Shown here piece by piece: positions 21,759 to 28,104 of a stretch of 64,000 nt of DNA. Under the pieces are notes generated by a model. The model had not been told where the DNA came from. It saw only the letters and a list, made by a program, of their open reading frames with translations, and did no database searches. Numbering within the stretch: position 1 is the first letter of the stretch; every line of letters starts with the position of its first letter. A program made the position numbers and the translations under genes. This DNA comes from JBNJGB01 sp051747385 (lineage in GTDB: Bacteria; Myxococcota_A; UBA9042; PHBI01; JACKFB01). The stretch covers positions 231,119-295,118 of the forward strand of contig JBNJGB010000001.1 of NCBI GenBank assembly GCA_051747385.1, in the 5' to 3' direction.

Positions 21759-21798
21759 CCGTTCCTCCTCCCTGTCGATTGGAACGGCTACGGATAGA

Positions 21799-21832
21799 CC
21801 ACCGCCGCGACTCGTGCAAGCCGCGGCGGTGG
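21799..21832. promoter_or_regulatory. Perfect inverted repeat upstream of the fumarylacetoacetase gene
   Basis: CCACCGCCGCG (21799-21809) and CGCGGCGGTGG (21822-21832) are perfect 11-bp arms around a 12-base loop. They lie 40 bp upstream of the fumarylacetoacetase start. This could be a leader hairpin or an operator. The right arm overlaps the 10-bp target duplication of the neighbouring mobile element. Confidence 0.6.
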
Positions 21833-21838
21833 GTCTCG

Positions 21839-22002
21839 CAGGGCGGTCGCAAAGTCGACCGCCCTCCCTTGCCCGTGCCCTTGCCCCTGCCCTTGCCTGC
21901 TCTCGAACGCGCAGAATCCATCGCTTCCGAGCGTCTACAATCCGGCGCCGGGCGCCGTACCGCCGCGCGGCCCTCACTTGTCCGACTTTGCGATTGCCCT
22001 GG
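21839..22002 (+). mobile_element. Miniature inverted-repeat element, copy A, flanked by 10-bp target duplication
   Basis: This 164-bp noncoding element is bounded by 17-bp terminal inverted repeats. The left end is CAGGGCGGTCGCAAAGT and the right end is the complement of CAGGGCAATCGCAAAGT (15 of 17 match). It is flanked directly by GTGGGTCTCG at 21829-21838 and 22003-22012, a perfect 10-bp duplication. A second copy lies inverted at 61112-61262. Both share CCCTTG-rich tracts near the GG-type end and a central GGCGCCGGGCGCCGTACCGCC. It is too small to encode a transposase, so it must be moved in trans. Confidence 0.92.
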
Positions 22003-22016
22003 TGGGTCTCGGCGGT

Positions 22017-22040
22017 GCCCCCGGGCGGCTCCCGGGGGCA
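22017..22040 (-). terminator. Hairpin downstream of ectB
   Basis: CCCCGGG (22019-22025) and CCCGGGG (22031-22037) pair around a 5-base loop, about 15 bases past the ectB stop on the minus strand. Further G/C pairs are possible across a one-base bulge. There is no T-run, but position and stem strength fit a transcript end before the mobile element. Confidence 0.5.
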
Positions 22041-22055
22041 TGTGGGCGTCTGCGC

Positions 22056-23327
22056 CTACGCGGCCGTCTGGGACTTCGCGCCCAGGACCTCCTCGACGCT
22101 CGCCTCGATGATGTCGAGGCCCTCGTCCAGGGCGGCCTCGTCGATGGTGAGCGGCGGGAGCAGCTTGACGACGTTGTCGTCGGCGCCGGCGGTCTCGATG
22201 ATGAGCCCGCGCTCGAAGCAGGCGGTGGACACGTCGTTGCCGATGCCCTCCTCCTTCATGTCGAGGCCCTGGATGAGGCCCCGGCCGCGGACCTCCATGC
22301 CCCGTTCGGGCCAGCGGGCGGCGAGGGCCTCCAGGCGCTCCACGGCGCGGGCGCCCTTGCGCTCCACGTCCTTCGCCAGCGTGTCGTCCCTCCAGAAGGT
22401 CTCCAGCGCGGCCGTCGCCGTGACGAAGGCCGGGTTGTGCCCGCGGAAGGTGCCGTTGTGCTCACCCGGGCCCCAGATGTCGTACTCGGGGCGGAACAGG
22501 GTGAGGGCGAAGGGCAGGCCGTAGCCGCTCAGCGACTTGGACAAGGTGACCATGTCCGGCTTCAGGCCCGCGTGCTCGAAGCTGAAGAACGGGCCCGTCC
22601 GGCCGCAGCCCACCTGGATGTCGTCGACGATGAGCAGGATGTCGTGGGCCTTGGCCAGCTTCTGCAGGCCCTGCAGCCACTCGACGCTCGCCACGTTCAC
22701 GCCGCCCTCGGCCTGGACGGTCTCCAGGATGAAGGCCGCCGGCTTGTCGACGCCGCTGGAGTCGTCCTCCAGGTAGCGCTCGACCAGGTCCAGGGTGTTC
22801 ATGTCCGGGCCCATGTAGCCGTCGAACGGCAGGGTCCGGGCGTAGTTCAGGGGCACGCCGGCGCCGCCGCGCTTCATGGCGTTCCCGGTCACCGCGAGGG
22901 CGCCCATGGTCATGCCGTGGAAGCCGTTGGTGAACGACAGCACGTTGTGGCGGCCGGTGACCTTGCGGGCCAGCTTCAGGGCCGCCTCCACGGCGTTGGT
23001 GCCGGTCGGGCCGGGGAACTGCACCTTGTAGTTCAGATCGCGCGGCTTCAGCAGCACCTCCTCGAAGGTCTCGAGGAAGGTGCGCTTCGCCGAGGTGGCC
23101 ATGTCGAGGGCGTGCACGACGCCGTTCGACGTCAGGTACTCGACCAGCCTCTCCTGGAGGCCCGGGGGGTTGTGCCCGTAGTTGAGCACGCCGGCTCCGG
23201 CGAAGAAGTCGATGTAGGACTTGCCGCCCTCGTCGACCAGCGTGTGGCCGTGGGACTCCTTGAAGACGGTCGGGAAGCCACGGCAGTAGCCGCGGACCTC
23301 GGACTCGAGGCGTTCGAAGGTATCCAT
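22056..23327 (-). CDS. ectB: Diaminobutyrate-2-oxoglutarate transaminase (ectoine pathway)
   Basis: The 423-residue PLP-dependent class III aminotransferase opens with ESEVRGYCRGFPTVF, a segment characteristic of EctB. It continues with PGPTGTNAVEAALKLARK, LLIVDDIQVGCGRTG and the Schiff-base Lys in LSKSLSGYGLP. It makes L-2,4-diaminobutyrate from aspartate semialdehyde with glutamate as amino donor, step one of ectoine synthesis. It is the last gene of the leftward ask-ectA-ectB cluster, 23 bp behind ectA. The ectoine synthase gene ectC, which normally follows, is absent; a hairpin and the mobile element come next. Confidence 0.95.
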   Translation of the reverse strand: MDTFERLESEVRGYCRGFPTVFKESHGHTLVDEGGKSYIDFFAGAGVLNYGHNPPGLQERLVEYLTSNGVVHALDMATSAKRTFLETFEEVLLKPRDLNYKVQFPGPTGTNAVEAALKLARKVTGRHNVLSFTNGFHGMTMGALAVTGNAMKRGGAGVPLNYARTLPFDGYMGPDMNTLDLVERYLEDDSSGVDKPAAFILETVQAEGGVNVASVEWLQGLQKLAKAHDILLIVDDIQVGCGRTGPFFSFEHAGLKPDMVTLSKSLSGYGLPFALTLFRPEYDIWGPGEHNGTFRGHNPAFVTATAALETFWRDDTLAKDVERKGARAVERLEALAARWPERGMEVRGRGLIQGLDMKEEGIGNDVSTACFERGLIIETAGADDNVVKLLPPLTIDEAALDEGLDIIEASVEEVLGAKSQTAA

Positions 23328-23350
23328 GCTCGTCTCTCTCCTGTGGGAGT

Positions 23351-23857
23351 CTATGCGCTCTCGCCCCGGAAGGGGCCGATGCGGAAGAGCTCCTCGGGCT
23401 CGTGTGCGTGTTCGCTGGGGAAGTGCTCCACCCGGAAGAACTCGGTCACGCGGACCTCCGCGTCGTGCCGTCGGCCGAAGGATCGGAACAGCTTCCGCGA
23501 CGGCTCGTTCGACGGGGTGACCGTCGTCTCGAGGAAGCGGACGTCCTCGCAGGCCGGCAGCTCCGCGAGGGCGTCGAGGAGCCTCGACGCCACGCCGTGG
23601 CCGCGCGCCTTCTCGTCCACGCCCACCTGCCAGACGAAGATGACGTCGGGCTTTCTGGGCGGGATGTAGGACATGATGAAGCCCACGATCTCGCCGTCCA
23701 TTTCGGCCACCACCGAGGTGTGGTCGAAGTGGCTGCAGAGCAGCAGGTACATGTACGACGAGTTGAGATCGAGGACGCCCGAGTCGCGGACGAGCCGCCA
23801 GATGGCTGCTCCGTCGTCGACGGTCGGGTTGCGGATGGCGATGCCGTCGTCGGCCAT
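23351..23857 (-). CDS. ectA: L-2,4-diaminobutyrate N-acetyltransferase
   Basis: The 168-residue GNAT-fold enzyme carries RNPTVDDGAAIWRLVRDSGV, DLNSSYMYLLLCSHF and YIPPRKPDVIFVWQVGVDEKARGHG, strongly characteristic of EctA. VDEKARGHGVA corresponds to the acetyl-CoA pyrophosphate loop. It acetylates diaminobutyrate to N-gamma-acetyl-diaminobutyrate, which EctC would cyclise to ectoine. The start ATG shares its A with the stop of the aspartokinase gene (TGATG), so translation is coupled. The size and full motif set indicate an intact enzyme. Confidence 0.95.
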   Translation of the reverse strand: MADDGIAIRNPTVDDGAAIWRLVRDSGVLDLNSSYMYLLLCSHFDHTSVVAEMDGEIVGFIMSYIPPRKPDVIFVWQVGVDEKARGHGVASRLLDALAELPACEDVRFLETTVTPSNEPSRKLFRSFGRRHDAEVRVTEFFRVEHFPSEHAHEPEELFRIGPFRGESA

Positions 23858-25329
23858 CACATGAGCTCCTTCCAGCCGGGCCCGAAGGTCTGCTCCGGGA
23901 GCCCGCCGGCCATGAGCGCGTCGTGGAAGCGCTTCAGCAGAGGCTCCTCGTCCGCGGAGTCCACCACGAACGACAGGCTCAGATCGCTCGCCGTCTGGCT
24001 GACCATGTGGATGTTGGCGTCCTCGAGGGGCGCCATCCCCGGGCCCAGCTTGTGGAGCATGTCCCGGATGCCGTGGCCGACCAGGCTGACGGACGCCACG
24101 TCCGTGCGGACCTCGATCTTGCCGTGCTCCGACAGCTCCTCGCTCAGGGTCTGCAGCTCGTGCTCGGACAGCTGCGTCGCCGCGGGGTCGAGGGTCAGCG
24201 CGATGTGGGACGGGGACGTCGAGATCATGTCGATGGACACGCCGTGCTGCTTGAACACGGCCGTGACGTCGGCGATGAGCCCCACCACCTGCCAGCGCGC
24301 GGGCCAGCGGAGGGTGATGAGGGTGAGGCCCGACCGGGAGGACACGGCCTTCACCGCCGGGTCCTGCTCGTCTTCGCCCAGCCGCTTGATGACCGTGCCC
24401 TCGAGGTGGGGGGCCGTCGTGCAGCGGATGTGCAGCGGGATGTCCTCGTCGCGCACCGGCGGGATGCACCGGGGGTGGAGGACCCCGGCGCCGCGGGCCG
24501 CCAGCATCTGGGCCTCGTCGTAGTCGAGGCGGCGGAGGAGCCGCGGGTTGTCCACGTGCTTGGGGTTCGCCGTGAACATGCCGGGAACGTCCGTCCAGAT
24601 CTCCAGGCGCGCGGCGCCGAGGCGCGAGGCCAGGTAGGCCGCCGAGGTGTCGGAGCCGCCGCGGCCCAGCAGGACGGTGGCGCCGCTGTCGTCACTGCCG
24701 ATGAAGCCCTGGGTCACGAGGACCTGCTCGGCCTTGTCGCCCAGGCTCCGCTGGAGCTTCTCGTCCGGCCCCCAGGCGCAGGTGGCGGACAGATACCGGT
24801 TCGCCTCCGACGCGCCGGCCGGCGGGGTCTCCGCCTCGAGGATCTCGCGGGCGTCGCACCAGGCCACCGAGAGGCCCTGCTCCTGGAGCCAGGCCACGCC
24901 CATGCGGGTCGACATCAGCTCGCCGGCGGACATGACCCGGGCGCGCAGACGGGCCGGCGCCTGCTCGATCATGTGGGCGCCCTTGGCGAGGCGCTCGAGG
25001 TCCTCCAGGTAGGGCCCGATGATGGCGTCGGTGTCGATGCCGAGCGCGTCGCCGAGCTTGTGGTGGGTCGCGCGGAGGGCGTCCAGGGCCTCCTTCGGGT
25101 CCCTGCCCATCTGGGCGCCCGCCAGGAGCCCCTCGAGGGTGTCGGAGACCGTGGCCAGGGCGGAGCAGACGACGACGGGCCGGAGCCCCTCCTCGATCCG
25201 CTCGCGGAGCTGGCTGGCGATGAGGTCCCAGTTCTCGGGCTTGGACACGCTGGTGCCGCCAAACTTCAGCACCACCCACTTGTCGCGCGAATCGCCCGGC
25301 TTCGGAGTCTGATCAGCTTCGGCTGCCAT
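23857..25329 (-). CDS. ask: Ectoine-type aspartate kinase
   Basis: The 490-residue aspartokinase has the kinase signatures VVLKFGGTSVSKPENW, RARVMSAGELMS and LGRGGSDTSAAYLASRLGA. Two C-terminal ACT-like segments follow (about residues 325-390 and 410-470). It phosphorylates aspartate to feed aspartate semialdehyde to ectB. Its coupling to ectA places it in the specialised Ask_Ect group, which in other bacteria is less sensitive to feedback than the general enzyme. I chose ATG 25329 (MAAEADQTPK); a GTG at 25377 would start inside the palindrome described upstream. It is the first gene of the cluster. Confidence 0.92.
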   Translation of the reverse strand: MAAEADQTPKPGDSRDKWVVLKFGGTSVSKPENWDLIASQLRERIEEGLRPVVVCSALATVSDTLEGLLAGAQMGRDPKEALDALRATHHKLGDALGIDTDAIIGPYLEDLERLAKGAHMIEQAPARLRARVMSAGELMSTRMGVAWLQEQGLSVAWCDAREILEAETPPAGASEANRYLSATCAWGPDEKLQRSLGDKAEQVLVTQGFIGSDDSGATVLLGRGGSDTSAAYLASRLGAARLEIWTDVPGMFTANPKHVDNPRLLRRLDYDEAQMLAARGAGVLHPRCIPPVRDEDIPLHIRCTTAPHLEGTVIKRLGEDEQDPAVKAVSSRSGLTLITLRWPARWQVVGLIADVTAVFKQHGVSIDMISTSPSHIALTLDPAATQLSEHELQTLSEELSEHGKIEVRTDVASVSLVGHGIRDMLHKLGPGMAPLEDANIHMVSQTASDLSLSFVVDSADEEPLLKRFHDALMAGGLPEQTFGPGWKELM

Positions 25330-25339
25330 GTGCTCACTC

Positions 25340-25436
25340 TTGATCGGTTGGCTGGAAGCGCGTATTTCTCTGGACACGGATATTTCGTGTCCGAAGGACT
25401 GGGCGCGTAGCTATCTGAACGAGGCGGAAAAATCAA
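25340..25436. promoter_or_regulatory. Divergent ask/marR control region with a GGACACG-N7-CGTGTCC operator
   Basis: A perfect palindrome, GGACACG-N7-CGTGTCC, lies at 25372-25392. Rightward, TTGATC (25340-25345) and TATTTC (25363-25368) with 17-bp spacing would start a transcript at about 25375, inside the palindrome. Leftward, TTGATT (25431-25436) and TAGCTA (25408-25413) with 17-bp spacing would start near 25401, so the palindrome would sit just downstream of the ask start. Both -10 boxes are weak. The layout fits repression of both promoters by the MarR protein. Confidence 0.5.
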
Positions 25437-25479
25437 GGTAACGCAGCCGGAGCGAGACGGAAGGGGCGCCCGACCGGGC

Positions 25480-26040
25480 ATGGCGGAGACCACCTCCCGG
25501 GCCGGATTCGAGGGCGGGGGCGCCGATCGCGATCCCGGAGCCGGCCCCTCCGAGACGATCGATGACATCCTGCGGGGGATCCGGCGGATCCTGCGGCGGG
25601 TGTCCCAGCATTCACGCGCGGTGGCGCGGGAGGCCCGCCTCACCGTGCCCCAGCTCATGTGCCTCAAGGCCATCGGCGAGGCCCCCGAGGCCGAGGAGAT
25701 GCACCCCAGCCTGCTGAGCCGGCGGGTCCACCTCTCCCCGGCCACGATCACGGGCATCGCCGATCGCCTGGAGACCGCCGGGCTGGTCGTCCGCGAGCGC
25801 CGCTTGCGGGATCGCCGGAAGGTCTGCCTGAGCCTCACCGAGGCCGGTCGCAGGCGCCTGGACGCCCTCCCCCCGCCGCTCCAGGAGCGCTTCGTGGGCC
25901 GCCTCCGGGCCCTCCCCGACCAGGAGCGACTGCACCTCCTCACCGCCCTGGATCGGATCGCGGAGCTGATGGAGGCCTCCGACCTGGACGCCTCGCCCAT
26001 CCTCGCCCCCGGCGACATCCGCCGAAAGACCCCCGAGTAG
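25480..26040 (+). CDS. MarR-family regulator divergent from the ectoine cluster (EctR-like)
   Basis: The 186-residue protein has a MarR winged helix: the recognition region LLSRRVHLSPATITGIADRLETAGLV and the wing RERRLRDRRKVCLSLTEAG. Long helices for dimerisation flank it. Most MarR proteins are ligand-responsive repressors that bind palindromes near their own promoter. In halotolerant methylotrophs a MarR protein, EctR1, represses the ectABC-ask operon from a divergent gene, which is exactly this layout. I therefore infer an EctR role, with the GGACACG palindrome as the likely site. The 30-residue N-terminal extension is acidic and probably disordered. Confidence 0.82.
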   Translation: MAETTSRAGFEGGGADRDPGAGPSETIDDILRGIRRILRRVSQHSRAVAREARLTVPQLMCLKAIGEAPEAEEMHPSLLSRRVHLSPATITGIADRLETAGLVVRERRLRDRRKVCLSLTEAGRRRLDALPPPLQERFVGRLRALPDQERLHLLTALDRIAELMEASDLDASPILAPGDIRRKTPE

Positions 26041-26088
26041 GGGTCAAGCCTACTCACTTCTCACATTTCGACCGCCGGGGACAGCGGC
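26041..26088. repeat. Dispersed GGGTCAAGCCTACTCA repeat, copy 1
   Basis: This roughly 48-bp sequence begins right after the MarR stop codon and reads GGGTCAAGCCTACTCA, CTTCTCACATTT, CGACCGCCGGGGAC. It recurs inverted at 55898-55945 behind the prepilin peptidase gene with few differences. Both copies start at the end of a gene. Elements of this kind are often mobilised by IS200-like (Y1) transposases; that link is a guess here. Confidence 0.75.
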
Positions 26089-26134
26089 CCCACCGCGCCT
26101 TCGACCACCGGGGACGGCGATCCCACCGCACGAC
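26070..26134. repeat. Two imperfect 33-bp tandem units
   Basis: Two units start TCGACCGCCGGGGACAGCGG and TCGACCACCGGGGACGGCGA, each followed by CCCACCGC. They span about 26070-26134, continuing from the dispersed repeat. No gene fits between here and the transglutaminase-like gene at 26216. Confidence 0.5.
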
Positions 26135-26215
26135 CGACGCCCTCCGCGGAATCGCCCGGGCCGGGCGATCGTTGTGGCCCCGACGCCTTGACGCCCCGGA
26201 GTCGCCGCTGCTCCC

Positions 26216-28000
26216 ATGACCTCCGTGATCCGCCCGGCCCTGCTCCTCGCCCTGCTCCTGCCCCTGGCCGCCGCCCACGGCTCGGCCCGGGCCGACGACG
26301 AGGTGTCCACGGACCCGGAGGGTCGCATCCTGCACCGGCGCCTCCCCCCGCCCCCAGGCGCGAAGGAGGGAACCCCGGTCTTCGTCTACGACCCGCGCCG
26401 GGGAGGGAGCCTGCCCCGCGAGTTCCAGCGCGACGGCCAGATGATGCCGCGGCCGGAGAGCGGCTCCGAGCCGGCCGAGGGCGAGGCCGCCTACTCGCGA
26501 GGCGGCCTGGGGAATTCTGGCGAGGCGGCCCCGGAGGATCCGGACGCCGGGCGACCCTCACCCCCCGAGGAAGCGGGCGAGGACGGCGGCTCCACCGGCC
26601 CGTCGACGGTCGTTCGGATGGACCCGCGCGGGACCCTCGGCGACGAGGCTCGTCCGGACCGGGACACCGACAAGGAGGGCACCCTCGGCTATCACTCGGT
26701 GTTCGACCCGACGGTGGTGCCCTTCAAGCGCAACCGGACCCTGGACACCGTCGCGGAGGACGGGAGCCTCGTGCTCGGCCCCGGCTCCACCGAGGTGCTG
26801 GAGCCGGTCGGCAATCACGCCGGGGGCGGCCGGGAGGTCTTCTGGGGCTCGATCCTGGTGATCGCGGAGCCGGGCGAGGAGGTGCCGCTCCCCAGCGTCA
26901 GCCCCGCAAGCCGCATCCTGTCCTGGGAGGCGACGCCGCCTCGCAACGTGACGTTCCTGCGCGACGCGGCCGACAACCATTACGTGCGGTCCGCGGAGGG
27001 CGGACGCTTCCGACTCATCTTCCTCATGGACGCGCCGACCTCCTGGTTCGGACGGCCCCTGCCCCGCGGCGCCACGGTGCAGGACGTGCCGCCGGATCTC
27101 CGCCCTCGCCTCCCCGACTCCATGGCACCGAGCGCGCGCGAAGTCGCCCGCGACCTCGGCCTGTCCCGGCGCATGGACTACGCCACCGTGATCCGCCGCC
27201 TGGTCCACCACTTCCGGTCCTTCGAAGCGGGGGATCCGCCGCCGGAGTCGGACGACGTCTACCGCGACCTGGCCCTGGGCGGCCGCGGCATCTGCCGGCA
27301 CCGGGTCTACGCGTTCGTCGTGACGGCGCACGGGCTCGGGATCCCGGCCCGCTACACCTTCAACGAGGCCCACGTCTTCGCCGAGGTGTGGTTGCCGGGG
27401 CCGGAGGCGGGCTGGCTCCGGGTGGATCTGGGCGGCGGAGCGGAGCGCCTCGTGGTCGAGGGCGCCGACGACAAGGTGCGCCACCGGGTCCGCGGACGCG
27501 ACCCCTTCGATCGCCCCGAGGCATACGCACGCCAGCTTGGGCAGGGTCCCATGGCCGGGGCGACCGAGGTCGAGGGCCTCCCGCCGGCGCGGCGACCCGG
27601 CCGCGACGCCGGGGGCGACCACGAAGGAGGCGAGACGACCACGCCGAGCCGCGCGCTGCTGCCCGCGCCCATGGAGCGCCCCGTAGCCGGGCCCGAGGCC
27701 CGCCCGACGCGGACCACCCTGTCCATCGAGCGTGCGGTCGTCTACCGCGGCACGCCGGTGACGGTCCGGGGGCGGGTCACGACGACCTCCGGCGAGCCCG
27801 TGCCCGGCGGCCGGGTCCAGCTCCTGCTCCGATCCGGGAGCGACGGGCAGGCCGTGGGGCTGCTCGGCGTGACGCCGGTCGGCGCGGACGGTCGCTTCGA
27901 GAGCCACGTGACCATCCCGGAGGAGCAGCCCCCCGGAGGCTACGAGATCGTGGCCGGCTTCCTCGGCTCGGCCCGGTGGCGACCGTCCCGCAGCCCCTGA
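26216..28000 (+). CDS. Secreted transglutaminase-like protein with Ig-like C-terminal domain
   Basis: The 594-residue protein has a signal peptide (ALLLALLLPLAAAHGSARA) and a low-complexity Pro/Gly/Glu-rich segment (about residues 30-170). A beta-rich region and a transglutaminase-like core follow (about 300-425). The catalytic triad is intact: Cys in GRGICRHRVYAF, His in FNEAHVFAEVW and Asp in WLRVDLGGG. A disordered linker leads to a C-terminal Ig-like beta domain (TLSIERAVVYRGTPVTVRGRV and onward). Such periplasmic or secreted enzymes act as peptidases or crosslinkers on unknown substrates. It starts 175 bp after the MarR gene. It contrasts with the degenerate transglutaminase fold of the giant lipoprotein earlier in the window. 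Confidence 0.82.
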   Translation: MTSVIRPALLLALLLPLAAAHGSARADDEVSTDPEGRILHRRLPPPPGAKEGTPVFVYDPRRGGSLPREFQRDGQMMPRPESGSEPAEGEAAYSRGGLGNSGEAAPEDPDAGRPSPPEEAGEDGGSTGPSTVVRMDPRGTLGDEARPDRDTDKEGTLGYHSVFDPTVVPFKRNRTLDTVAEDGSLVLGPGSTEVLEPVGNHAGGGREVFWGSILVIAEPGEEVPLPSVSPASRILSWEATPPRNVTFLRDAADNHYVRSAEGGRFRLIFLMDAPTSWFGRPLPRGATVQDVPPDLRPRLPDSMAPSAREVARDLGLSRRMDYATVIRRLVHHFRSFEAGDPPPESDDVYRDLALGGRGICRHRVYAFVVTAHGLGIPARYTFNEAHVFAEVWLPGPEAGWLRVDLGGGAERLVVEGADDKVRHRVRGRDPFDRPEAYARQLGQGPMAGATEVEGLPPARRPGRDAGGDHEGGETTTPSRALLPAPMERPVAGPEARPTRTTLSIERAVVYRGTPVTVRGRVTTTSGEPVPGGRVQLLLRSGSDGQAVGLLGVTPVGADGRFESHVTIPEEQPPGGYEIVAGFLGSARWRPSRSP

Positions 28001-28037
28001 CCCGCGCATCGGCCGGCGCGGCGTGCGCTCCCGAGCC

Positions 28038-28066
28038 TGGAGGGCGCCGGGCCGTTACGCTATAAC
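28038..28066 (+). promoter_or_regulatory. Candidate sigma-70 promoter of the redox fusion gene
   Basis: TATAAC at 28061-28066 matches the -10 consensus in five of six bases. A 17-bp spacer leads back to TGGAGG at 28038-28043, a poor -35 box. Transcription would start near 28073, about 32 bases before the GTG start, leaving room for the AGGAGG ribosome site. Confidence 0.45.
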
Positions 28067-28104
28067 CTCGCATCGCATCGGCCACCCCACACAGGAGGAA
28101 TCCC

